The notes beneath the pieces were generated by a model that had not been told where the DNA came from, did not search any database, and worked only from the letters and a program-made list of their open reading frames with translations. Positions 26,155-33,147 of a stretch of 34,347 nucleotides of DNA are shown in pieces. The stretch lies in contig ONMP01000029.1 of NCBI GenBank assembly GCA_900318935.1, forward strand, positions 1 to 34,347, read 5' to 3'. The DNA comes from an uncultured Actinomycetes bacterium. GTDB lineage: Bacteria; Actinomycetota; Coriobacteriia; Coriobacteriales; Atopobiaceae. The stretch's first letter is position 1; every line of letters starts with the position of its first letter. The position numbers and the translations under genes were made by a program.

Positions 26155-27518
26155 GCGACTCCGTGATCAAGCGACTGAGACGAAAGATCGTCCTTGTATC
26201 GATTGTGGCGGTGTTCCTGTCGCTTCTTGTCTTGATATCTGCCATAAACTACGCGCACTACCTGCAGGTCGACGCAAATCTTCACCGTGCGCTCACCGAG
26301 ATCGCAAGCGAGAGCGGCACGGGCTTCGACGCCGACCAGCGATTCCAGGGAGGCGGGAGCGATCAGCAGCTCCCCAAACAGGATGTCGAGGACGGCCAGC
26401 ACGTTGCGGGGCAGGACGGCATGCAGGCGCCGGACTCTGAGCTCGATGCCTTGAAGCGCATGGAGCACGGCGGGCGCAAGTCCGCGCGCACACAGTACGG
26501 CAGTCGCTTTTTCTGCGTACTTGTGGCCGAGGACGGCAGCGTGTACGTAAAGAGCCGGGGGGATGGCGAGCTTGCCGATGAGTACGCCCGTCAACTCACC
26601 CAGAGCGCCCTCGGTTTGGGAAAGCCGGAGGGGTATCTGGATGACTACAAGTTTTTGGTCGACGAGTCTGCAGCTCAAAGAAGGGTCTTTTTTCTCGACT
26701 GCACTACAGACCTGGAGGCCTTGCGACAGCTGCTTATGGTCGGGCTTATCGTCGGCGGATGCGCGTTTGTCATCGCCTCGCTCTGTATGGTTCGCCTCTC
26801 CGACCTCATCGTGCGACCTCTGGAGGAAAGCGCGCGAAAGCAGAAGCAATTCGTCGCGGACGCCGGGCACGAGCTCAAGACTCCCCTCTCCGTCATAGCG
26901 ACCAACATGGACATCCTGGAGCTGGACCTTGCGGACCAGCCCGAGGAGCAGGAGTGGATTGACAGCACGAACCGCCAAGTCAGCAACATGAGGCAGCTCG
27001 TCAACGACCTGATCGTCCTCTCAAAGATGGAGGAGCAGGAGGACGACGTCGTGCTCTGCGACGTATCACTGAGCGACACCGCATTCGAGTGCATCCAGAC
27101 CTTCTCGCAGATCGCCATCGCACAAGGCAAGAAGCTCGTGTCATCGATTGAAGAGGACGTGCGCGTGAGGGGCGACGAGCCTGCCATACGGCAGCTCATG
27201 CAGATCCTCGTTGACAACGCCATCAAATATGCGACGGGCGACAGGACGATTTTGGTGGAGGTGACGAAGGCAGGCCGCACCGCCGTGTTTGCAACGCGTA
27301 ACGACTGGGCGCACGACGTCGAGTCGCGAGAGCTCTCGACGCTCTTCGACCGGTTCGTGCGTGGAGAGCGATCGCGCGACCGCTCGGGAGGCAAGGTCGG
27401 CTACGGCCTCGGCCTTTCGATCGCGCGGGCAATCGCCGAAAAGAACGACCTTAAGCTCGAGGTGGACGAGGACGACGCAGGCAGAATCGTCTTCCGCGCT
27501 CTTTTCCCCGCCCGATGA
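26151..27518 (+). CDS. Sensor histidine kinase
   Basis: 455 aa. Two transmembrane helices (about residues 13-36 and 185-210) bracket an extracytoplasmic sensor of about 150 aa with a Gln/Asp-rich linker. A short HAMP-like linker (RPLEESARKQKQFVADAGHE) leads to the H box (HELKTPLS). The N box (ILVDNAIKY) and the G box (YGLGLSIARAI) of the ATP-binding domain follow. The D/F region (FDRFVRGERSRDR) is intact. ATGA overlap with the response regulator gene. The signal is unknown; by context it may be the substrate or redox state of the reductive system. Confidence 0.95.
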   Translation: MSDSVIKRLRRKIVLVSIVAVFLSLLVLISAINYAHYLQVDANLHRALTEIASESGTGFDADQRFQGGGSDQQLPKQDVEDGQHVAGQDGMQAPDSELDALKRMEHGGRKSARTQYGSRFFCVLVAEDGSVYVKSRGDGELADEYARQLTQSALGLGKPEGYLDDYKFLVDESAAQRRVFFLDCTTDLEALRQLLMVGLIVGGCAFVIASLCMVRLSDLIVRPLEESARKQKQFVADAGHELKTPLSVIATNMDILELDLADQPEEQEWIDSTNRQVSNMRQLVNDLIVLSKMEEQEDDVVLCDVSLSDTAFECIQTFSQIAIAQGKKLVSSIEEDVRVRGDEPAIRQLMQILVDNAIKYATGDRTILVEVTKAGRTAVFATRNDWAHDVESRELSTLFDRFVRGERSRDRSGGKVGYGLGLSIARAIAEKNDLKLEVDEDDAGRIVFRALFPAR

Positions 27519-27580
27519 ACGAGCTGCTGGGGCACTAGCCCATCATCTTTTGGCTCAGGTCCAAAACCTGTGGGTGGAGG

Positions 27581-27908
27581 TCATGCTTCTGGCATTCTCG
27601 GACACCGCCGCATCTCTCGGCGCACTATCCCCGAGCGACCCGAGTTAAGTTCGCCGATGCCAAACACATTCGTCATCTTGCCGGTCGCCTGATGAACATG
27701 GTTGTAAGCCCGCACACAACCAGCACGCGAGCCCGGCCCATCAACGAGCATGTCGATGTCGGAAGAACCGCTCGCCTCGAGAACGGAAAGACTTGCTGTG
27801 TCATCTTCCTCGACGATAGCCAGATCTCTGTAAAACAAGAAGCGTGCCGAGCTCAGGTTTGCCTTATTGACAAGATTGATGCCCGTCGAAATCGACGTCT
27901 CAGTAATC
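27581..27908 (-). pseudogene. Unidentified remnant with a nucleotidyltransferase-like GSSDIDMLVDGP motif
   Basis: A minus-strand frame open from about 27915 to the TGA at 27581 encodes a protein-like stretch with GSSDIDMLVDGP, which recalls the GS...D(V/I)D(L/M)LV core of MNT/DNA-polymerase-beta-like nucleotidyltransferases, and FLFYRDLAIVEEDD upstream. The typical GSxxRG lead-in is missing and no ribosome binding site is present. It abuts the end of the YafQ gene. It may be a decayed gene; the family call is weak. Confidence 0.3.
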
Positions 27909-28199
27909 TCAACGGAAGAGCTCGTCGTGTGAACCCGTGCGCTGGAAAACCGCGAGCCCGTTTCCCGTCTTCCAAATCACAAGCCAGTCGCTTGCGTTTG
28001 CGACATGACACTCGTTGCTACCCGACCAAGCGCCTTTCAGCGAATGCATGTTATGGTGCTGCTGCAGTATGAGCTTCGATTCTTCGGTGTCCTCAAGGAT
28101 AAGGTCGACTACCTCGGCAAGGGGCGCGATCTCGTAGTGTTTCTTTACGAGCGCTTTTACATCGCGCTCGTATTTCGAGGTATACAGGGCTTGCAGCAT
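27909..28199 (-). CDS. yafQ: Type II toxin, YafQ/RelE family mRNA interferase
   Basis: 96 aa. The N-terminus LYTSKYERDVKALVKK and the core LKGAWSGSNECHVANASDWL match YafQ. The residues known to be needed in E. coli YafQ are present in order: His in ECHVA, Asp-Trp in SDWLVIW, His and Phe in GSHDELF. It would cleave translating mRNA. Its ATG (28197-28199) follows directly on the antitoxin stop, so the two are co-translated. Confidence 0.93.
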   Translation of the reverse strand: MLQALYTSKYERDVKALVKKHYEIAPLAEVVDLILEDTEESKLILQQHHNMHSLKGAWSGSNECHVANASDWLVIWKTGNGLAVFQRTGSHDELFR

Positions 28200-28469
28200 C
28201 TACAGCCCCATCGCCTTGAACATCTCCGCTGCCGAGCTGTAGCCGGGACCGCCTGCAGCAATAAGTTCGTCGGCCTCACGAATCGACTCCAGGGATTCGG
28301 CGTTGGGCTCGGGGTTAGAAAGGTTAAGGGGAATTCTGTTCTCGCGGATCATCTGCTTATAGAATGCGCGCGTTACAGAAGAGAGGTCGAAACCGAAATA
28401 CTCCGCGATGCGCGAGGCACCTTCCTTGATGTCGCTATCGACCCTGATTGTCACTGACGACGCAGCCAT
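28200..28469 (-). CDS. dinJ: Type II antitoxin, RelB/DinJ family
   Basis: 89 aa. The ribbon-helix-helix N-terminus reads SVTIRVDSDIKEGASRIAEY, then FGFDLSSVTRAFYKQMIREN, and the C-terminus is the toxin-wrapping tail (PNAESLESIREADELIAAGG). ATG at 28467-28469 follows GGAG. It precedes the toxin, as is standard for dinJ-yafQ, and should autorepress its promoter. Confidence 0.94.
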   Translation of the reverse strand: MAASSVTIRVDSDIKEGASRIAEYFGFDLSSVTRAFYKQMIRENRIPLNLSNPEPNAESLESIREADELIAAGGPGYSSAAEMFKAMGL

Positions 28470-28585
28470 ATTATCTCCAATTCTCGAATGTAGTAACAAT
28501 GTAAGTATATTGTCTTGCTCAACTCCATTCAAGGCGAAATGACTCATGCGGCCGGGGATAGTGGGGACGGGCCATCGCGAGTGCG

Positions 28586-28903
28586 CTACAGGATGTCCCA
28601 GTTTTCCACGAGATAGCGGTACTTATCCATCTCGAGCTGGTACTCCTTGCTGCTGGGCCCAAACTGAGCGTACACCGCAACCGAAGACGCGATGTACACT
28701 TCTCCCGCCTCTTCCCTGCTCATTCCAGACTGCTTCGCGTTGGCGATCACGGCCTTCATCTCCTTGGCTACGGCAGCTGGGTTGTAGGCGTTCGGGTCAT
28801 ACCCGCCGACGATGCCATCGAGCAGCTCATCGGAGACCTCGAAGCTGGCGCGATTCTGGCTCGGTTGCTGGGCAAGCCCCTCTTTGCTCGGCTTTTCTGA
28901 CAT
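28586..28903 (-). CDS. Small protein with a Gly-Gly leader-like motif
   Basis: 105 aa. The N-terminal third is charged and contains SFEVSDELLDGIVGGYDP, which looks like the ELxxIxGG leader of NHLP/bacteriocin-type precursor peptides. The remaining ~65 residues are helical with tyrosines and no cysteines (MKAVIANAKQSGMSREEAGE). It could be a leader-bearing peptide exported after cleavage at GG, or an ordinary small regulator where the motif is chance. No transporter or modifying enzyme is adjacent, though a methyltransferase lies divergently at 29155. ATG at 28901-28903 follows GGGAGG at 5 nt, so it is certainly expressed-looking. Confidence 0.7.
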   Translation of the reverse strand: MSEKPSKEGLAQQPSQNRASFEVSDELLDGIVGGYDPNAYNPAAVAKEMKAVIANAKQSGMSREEAGEVYIASSVAVYAQFGPSSKEYQLEMDKYRYLVENWDIL

Positions 28904-28947
28904 GTTGTCCTCCCGTTGTTAGACCGCGTCTTGCAAATGCCTGCTCA

Positions 28948-28965
28948 TATGATACGCAAATCATA
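28948..28965. promoter_or_regulatory. TATGAT-N6-ATCATA inverted repeat
   Basis: TATGATACGCAAATCATA lies 45 bp upstream of the small GG-motif protein gene and 190 bp upstream of the methyltransferase. It is placed to be an operator or to contain the minus-strand -10. Confidence 0.4.
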
Positions 28966-29154
28966 GGCAAGCGTCTCAGGAAGACTGGAGGACGGCATCA
29001 TGCGTCAGGCAAGCCAGGGGAAGTGGTCAACCTTGGCAGACTGCTAGCTCTTCGTCGGCTTGTTTCTCTTGGCTGGGTTTCGCCCGCGCCATGCGCCGCA
29101 GGCGCACAGATGCCTTAGAATTGCGAAACGACGATCGGTTCTCCAAAGGGGTAG

Positions 29155-29649
29155 GTGACGAAGGTGGAAGCCAGAAGAGATGCCGTGGGATACCTAATGG
29201 GCTTCGCGCTGTTCGTCTTGGGCGTGCCCGCCATCATGTGGCTTGCCTCGGGCCCTTTTGAGTTCTCGGCGGCGAGGGGCGCTGCTTTCGCTACCCTGGC
29301 GGTCATCGGCCTCGGCCTCAGCGTCTGGTCAATCGTGCACATGAGGAACGTGGGGAAAGGAAACCCCATGGACGCCTTCAACCACGAGGTCGCCCCGCGG
29401 ACCAGCGAGCTCATGACCGATGGACCCTACGCCATCTGCCGCAATCCCATGCTGCTCGGAATCCTCATCTACTACCTCGGCGTCATCGTCCTCCTTTGGA
29501 GTGTGGGCTCCGCACTCGTCTTCGCTGCCTACGCGCTAATCATGTCCGTTCAGGTGCTCTTCGAGGAGAAGCGTTTGGAAAAGGACTTTGGCGAGGCGTA
29601 TGTGAGGTACAAGGGGAAGACCAAGCGGCTCATCCCGTTTGTCTGGTGA
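29155..29649 (+). CDS. Isoprenylcysteine carboxyl methyltransferase-like membrane methyltransferase
   Basis: 164 aa with four transmembrane helices. The PEMT/ICMT C-terminal signature is clear: DGPYAICRNPMLLGILIYYL, then EEKRLEKDFGEAYVRYKGKT, the SAM-binding end of the family. The substrate in bacteria is usually unknown (lipids or small isoprenoid-like molecules). The start is uncertain: GTG at 29155 is close to AAAGGGG, and a GTG three codons later is possible. Confidence 0.85.
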   Translation: MTKVEARRDAVGYLMGFALFVLGVPAIMWLASGPFEFSAARGAAFATLAVIGLGLSVWSIVHMRNVGKGNPMDAFNHEVAPRTSELMTDGPYAICRNPMLLGILIYYLGVIVLLWSVGSALVFAAYALIMSVQVLFEEKRLEKDFGEAYVRYKGKTKRLIPFVW

Positions 29650-29875
29650 GCGAGGGCTGGGGCCACGTGCGGGTGATGGCCGCTCGAGGCTCGGCACTCT
29701 TCCCGCGACACTTGCGACTGGCGGAAAGCTCAAACGGGTACGCCCGAACGAAGCATGTTTCGTTGGCGCACCGCAGCCGGGTCGAGGAGCAGGAATCCGA
29801 ACACGTTCCAACCAATCAGGTTTTCCGAATATAAAGGCGGACCCCGAAGAGCTCGCGAGTAGTTGGTCGCGCGAG
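29650..29875. other. Intergenic region, no gene seen
   Basis: About 225 bases downstream of the methyltransferase. Short frames here lack ribosome binding sites and family features. I see nothing else to annotate up to the tRNA fragment. Confidence 0.5.
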
Positions 29876-29916
29876 GCCCGGAGCTGGATTTGAACCTACG
29901 ACCTCCGGGTTATGAG
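29876..29916 (-). other. tRNA-Met (CAT) 3' fragment, probable attachment-site remnant
   Basis: On the minus strand, 29916 to 29886 reads CTCATAACCCGGAGGTCGTA then GGTTCAAATCC: anticodon loop with CAT, 3' anticodon stem, variable loop and T-arm of a methionine-type tRNA. The 5' side of the anticodon stem does not pair with it, and no D-arm or 5' acceptor lies upstream, so this is not a functional tRNA. A 3'-half copy of a tRNA beside an integrase is the usual footprint of an integrative element's att site. Confidence 0.75.
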
Positions 29917-30136
29917 TGACCCAGAGGCGTGTTCAGCCCTTCCCCAGAGTGTCCGTGCTTCTGCCCGCAGGCCTTTTACGTGCAGAAACTGTGGACATTC
30001 TAACCCATGCTTCCATGGGCTGTCACGTTTTTCAGCGCTTCCGACATCTCGTTGGCGGTCATTTGTCGGTCAACATGTCGGTCAGGTGATCGAGGGAAGG
30101 GCGCAAGGGCGCCCGAATCGTCGACGGGAGACGAGC

Positions 30137-30457
30137 ATGTCAGAGGTCAGGTACAAGTACAGGGGGGATGCGCCGCAGGCGCGGGACCGACAAGTGGGAG
30201 GTCACCCTCTCCCACACCAACCCCATGACCGGGGAGACGGTCAGGACCTTCCACACCATCGAGGCGAAGACGGAGAGGCAGGCCAAGCGCAGGCGCGACG
30301 AGCTGATCCTCGACCTGGAGCGCAGGGGAGGCGCACTCGCCAGCAGCCTCACGCTCGCGGAGTTCATGGAGCGCTTCGTGGACTACAAGCAGGAGTCCGG
30401 CACCATCGAGCCCTCCACCGTGCGCGGCTACCGAGCCGAGGCTCAGGGGGCCGCTTA
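30137..30457 (+). pseudogene. Truncated tyrosine-recombinase (integrase) N-terminus with a G-run frameshift
   Basis: ATG at 30137 (after GGGAG) begins MSEVRYKYRG. After a run of six Gs (30162-30167) the reading must shift by one base to continue with RRRRGTDKWEVTLSHTN, then ERQAKRRRDELI and LASSLTLAEFMERFVDYKQE, the arm-type and core-binding (SAM-like) domains of phage integrases. The frame ends near 30457, shortly after TVRGYRAEA, before any catalytic domain. It sits 220 bp from the tRNA fragment, so it is the relic of the integrase that used that site. Confidence 0.8.
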
Positions 30458-30490
30458 ATGCCGCCAGCTATTTGCCGCAGGAACGTTTCG

Positions 30491-30690
30491 GCGCTGCCGG
30501 AATGGGGTATGATGTAGTCACTGGGTTTGCCGTAATGCACGCCCACCCTCGGGCGGGGACTATTTCCCCGCCGCATTTCTCCTTTGCACAGGCCGCCCTT
30601 GCGCTGACCGCCGAAATTGGGTATAAAGTAATTGGTCGTCCCCTCTGGGGAAGGCTTCCGAGTGCCGGGAGTTGTCTCCCGGCTTCTTTT
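30491..30690 (+). ncRNA. Probable structured RNA upstream of the DUF3800 gene
   Basis: The 200 bases before the DUF3800 gene contain two near-copies of a promoter-like segment (30491-30524 with TATGAT; 30601-30634 with TATAAA), a strong hairpin GGCGGGG/CCCCGCC (30552-30572), a second hairpin TCCCC-TCT-GGGGA (30639-30651), and a perfect terminator (30664-30690). No protein frame is convincing here. Several conserved RNA motifs named after DUF3800 have been described upstream of such genes by comparative genomics. Whether this one belongs to a known class cannot be told by eye. Confidence 0.45.
30664..30690 (+). terminator. Rho-independent terminator between the RNA and the DUF3800 gene
   Basis: GCCGGGAG (30664-30671), loop TTGT, CTCCCGGC (30676-30683), tail TTCTTTT. 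Eight perfect base pairs. It lies 5 bp before the DUF3800 ribosome binding site, so the short RNA would be made in excess of the mRNA. Confidence 0.85.
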
Positions 30691-30708
30691 GTATGGAGGG
30701 GTGGTCTG

Positions 30709-31377
30709 ATGCCGCTGGAGCTCAGCGTGATGGTCGATGAGAGCGGGTCCGAGGACTCGCGGTACTACCTTGTCACCCTCGTCTTCCACGACCAGGCGAA
30801 GGACATATCCGGTCCCATCGCCCTCTACGAGGCCGCCCTCAGGCAGAAGGGCCTACCGGACGTCCCCCTGCACGCGTCTCCGCTGATGAACGGCCATGAC
30901 GACTACCGGGGCATGGGCATAGAGCAGCGCAAGAGGATGCTGTCAGCATTCTTCATGATGTTCCAGCACATGCCCGTTCGATATCGCACGCTCTCCTACG
31001 TCAAGCGCGAGGTCAGCGACAGGGACGCCCTCACCGCGCGCATCCGGCGCGACATCGTCAACCTCATCTTCGACGAGCTTGCCTACTTCCAGTCATTCGA
31101 TGCGGTCAAGGTCTACTACGATCAGGGCCAAGGCATCGTGACCAAGGCAATCCACGATGCCGTCGAGTACGCGCTCTCGAAGAACGCAATTGTCTATCGC
31201 GACGCCAGCCCGGCGCAGTACCGCCTCCTGCAGGTGGCGGATCTGCTGTGCACGCTGGAGTTGACCGAGATCAAGTATCAGGCGCACGAGCAGACCGCCA
31301 CCGACGAGAAGGTGTTCGGCACACACGGCAGGTTTAAGAAGCTCTATCTGAGGGTAGCCAGAAGGAAGCTTCTCTAG
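30709..31377 (+). CDS. DUF3800 domain protein
   Basis: 222 aa, normal length for the family. It opens with the signature LSVMVDESGSEDSRYYLVTL (the DESG motif of DUF3800, a predicted RNase H-like fold). Other conserved acidic positions appear in VKVYYDQGQG and LLQVADLLC. The family's function is unknown; it is often carried on mobile or defence-rich DNA. ATG at 30709 follows GGAGGGG. An attenuating terminator and probable RNA lie directly upstream, next to an old integration site. Confidence 0.88.
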   Translation: MPLELSVMVDESGSEDSRYYLVTLVFHDQAKDISGPIALYEAALRQKGLPDVPLHASPLMNGHDDYRGMGIEQRKRMLSAFFMMFQHMPVRYRTLSYVKREVSDRDALTARIRRDIVNLIFDELAYFQSFDAVKVYYDQGQGIVTKAIHDAVEYALSKNAIVYRDASPAQYRLLQVADLLCTLELTEIKYQAHEQTATDEKVFGTHGRFKKLYLRVARRKLL

Positions 31378-31384
31378 CACATGC

Positions 31385-31528
31385 CTACGCCTGCACCAGC
31401 ACGCTCGCGACGGCGAAGGCCCACGAGAGCGCCGTGACCATGGCGCATGCGCCAAGCATAACCACGCCCAGCAGCCCGACACACAGCGCGACCACCATGG
31501 CCGAGCCGGGAAGACCGTCGTCACTCAT
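31385..31528 (-). CDS. Small membrane protein (47 aa), translationally coupled
   Basis: 47 aa. It begins MSDDGLPGSAMVVALCVGLL and is almost entirely one or two hydrophobic helices. Its ATG overlaps the stop of the gene before it (ATGAGTGA). Its opening resembles the internal MSDGAIAVVCVLII of that neighbour, hinting at a shared origin. No function is recognised. Confidence 0.6.
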   Translation of the reverse strand: MSDDGLPGSAMVVALCVGLLGVVMLGACAMVTALSWAFAVASVLVQA

Positions 31529-32012
31529 AGCCATAACCCTCGCCCGTCTCGTCGTAGCCGTAGTCATAGTCGTAGGATTGCTCGTCGCCGCCAGTCTCGC
31601 CGGCACCGTCGGAGACGCCCATAACGTTGCCATTGCTGTCGAGCCTCACGCAGCAGCCGCCACGGTCGTTCACGAGGTACTGGATGCGGTAGTCCGGGTC
31701 CGTCATCACGTACCAGTGGATCAGCTCGCCGTCGTAGGTGCTGGTGGCGGTCATCGAGTCGTGCGTTACCTTGTGCGTGGGAAGCTCGGCCTCTTCCTCC
31801 CGGACGGGCCGCGTGAGCGTCATCCCCAGCCAGGCCATGAGGCCCATGATGCAGATGATGAGCACGCAGACGACGGCGATCGCGCCGTCGCTCATGTGCG
31901 GCTCGGCGTGGCGCCTCGGGTACACGCCGCGTGGGCGGTCGTCGTGCCTGCGCGGCCCGCGCTCTGCATACGCCTCGCGGTCCCAGCGCTCTGTGCTCCC
32001 CGGCGCGATCAT
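31521..32012 (-). CDS. Single-helix membrane protein with a DUF6440-like domain
   Basis: 163 aa. About 45 polar, Arg-rich residues precede one transmembrane helix (AIAVVCVLIICIMGLMAWLG). The soluble part contains YRIQYLVNDRGGCCVRLDSN, which follows the DUF6440 pattern (V-x-Y-L...G...LD.nG). The tail is Tyr/Asp/Gly-rich (QSYDYDYGYDETGEGYGYE). ATG at 32010-32012 is preceded by GGGGG. An upstream in-frame start at 32072 is possible. The role is unknown. Confidence 0.7.
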   Translation of the reverse strand: MIAPGSTERWDREAYAERGPRRHDDRPRGVYPRRHAEPHMSDGAIAVVCVLIICIMGLMAWLGMTLTRPVREEEAELPTHKVTHDSMTATSTYDGELIHWYVMTDPDYRIQYLVNDRGGCCVRLDSNGNVMGVSDGAGETGGDEQSYDYDYGYDETGEGYGYE

Positions 32013-32152
32013 GACCAGGCCCCCGCGTTGAGCGAGCGCTGCACGGCTGAGCTGTAATCTTATAGTGGACAAGGGGTTAATAGGGTAAGGGCCCGCCCTG
32101 ATTGCTATTGTCCTTAGTCCTTACATAACTACTACAGCTAGGAGTTTCGAAC

Positions 32153-32497
32153 ATGTCAGTAAGCGCGAGCGAGGTCGAGAAGATGGAGGCCTCGAGGAAG
32201 GCGGCCGCGAGGAGGCGCTACACCGAGGAGTTCAGGGTCGAGGCGGTCCAGTACTATCTGAAGGCGAGGGAGCTGGATCCCAAGAAGACGATCAGGGGCT
32301 GCGCGAGGGAGCTCGGCCTGAACGACAAGACCCTCAACGACTGGATCCTGAAGTTCGGAGACCAGGGCAAGGTGACGCGCGGCAGGACCGACGAGCAGAG
32401 GGCCCTCGACGAGGCGAACAGGCGTATCAGGGAGCTCGAGCTCGAGAACGAGTTCCTAAAAAAAGCGGCAGCCTTCTTCGCCAGGAGCCAAGCGTAG
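32153..32497 (+). CDS. IS3-family transposase OrfA
   Basis: 114 aa. A helix-turn-helix (RRYTEEFRVEAVQYYLKARE; CARELGLNDKTLNDWILKFG) is followed by a leucine-zipper-like coiled coil (ELELENEFLKKAAAFF), as in IS3-group OrfA. A run of seven As (32458-32464) before GCG is the classic -1 slippage site that would join OrfA to OrfB; reading -1 from it leads directly into the OrfB frame. Confidence 0.9.
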   Translation: MSVSASEVEKMEASRKAAARRRYTEEFRVEAVQYYLKARELDPKKTIRGCARELGLNDKTLNDWILKFGDQGKVTRGRTDEQRALDEANRRIRELELENEFLKKAAAFFARSQA

Positions 32498-32514
32498 AGG
32501 ACAGGCACCGGCTG

Positions 32515-32912
32515 ATGCTGGAGGAGAGGGCGAATTTCGGCGTGGCCATGATGGCGCGCGCGCTCGGGGTGAGCAGGAGCGGGTTCTACAGGTGGCTGAA
32601 CGCGAGGCCGGACGGCGCGGACCCGTGGGCCGGCCTCAAGGAGGCGATGCTCGGGATATGGAGGGCGAGCAAGGGGAGGTTCGGCTTCCGCAAGGTGCAC
32701 TCGAGGCTCGCCGCCGACTTCCCCGAGTTCGCGGGCACGACCCGCTACCGCGTGAGGAAGTACATGCGTGAGCTGGGCATTCGCGGAAGGTGCCCCAACG
32801 CCTCGAGGACGACGACCGTGCCGGACGAGGGCGCGCCGGCCAGGCCCGACCTCGTCCGCCGCGACTTCGAGAGCCCCGTGCCCACCTACAAGCTCGTGGG
32901 CGACAGCTTCAG
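32515..32912 (+). pseudogene. IS3-family transposase OrfB, 3'-truncated
   Basis: The frame begins with MLEERANFGVAMMARALGVS and continues through the HTH_21 region (SRSGFYRWLN; GRFGFRKVHSRL) to PTYKLVGD, where the integrase core (usually 'DITYL...') should start. From there the sequence is foreign and the frame soon ends. No catalytic residue remains, so the element cannot move by itself. Confidence 0.88.
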
Positions 32913-33147
32913 ACGTAACCAAAATGTCACCACGTTCTATTTCGTCTGGCATCCACTTTCTATACAAAGCCGCATCAACGAATCGAATTGCATCTGGTTG
33001 CACGATAATACCTGTTTTGATGTTTTTTGCAGATAAGGCTCGATAGCCAGCTTCCGCCCAGTTTCCGCCAAGTTTTGCGGGTGTTTTACCACGATGATCT
33101 ATGCAGAGTGTTATGCAGTCCCCAAGAGGCAGCGTCTTAAAGCCCAT
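32912..33147 (-). pseudogene. hsdS: HsdS (type I restriction specificity subunit), 3'-truncated by the IS3 remnant
   Basis: About 79 codons from ATG at 33145-33147: MGFKTLPLGDCITLCIDHRG, then YRALSAKNIKTGII and RGDILVTSEA, the start of the first target-recognition domain. The next residues (normally APLGEV) are replaced by antisense IS3 sequence. The start overlaps the end of hsdM (ATGGGCTTTAA). No functional specificity subunit can be made from it. Confidence 0.8.

Larger units (their letters stand above)
32050..32912 (+). mobile_element. Truncated IS3-family insertion sequence
   Basis: OrfA and the first third of OrfB are present with the usual spacing. The left end lies somewhere in 32050-32150; I cannot fix its inverted repeat. 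The right part, including the whole DDE catalytic domain, is gone: the sequence switches to type I restriction DNA near 32912. Confidence 0.75.

Noticed and set aside
29876-29950. Complete functional tRNA-Met gene
   Set aside because: The 5' half (acceptor and D-arm) is missing and the anticodon stem cannot pair, so only a 3' fragment is supported.
30472-30708. N-terminal extension of the DUF3800 protein upstream of 30709
   Set aside because: The open frame passes through the terminator hairpin and lacks a ribosome binding site; the DESG motif is normally near the N-terminus, as it is with the start at 30709.
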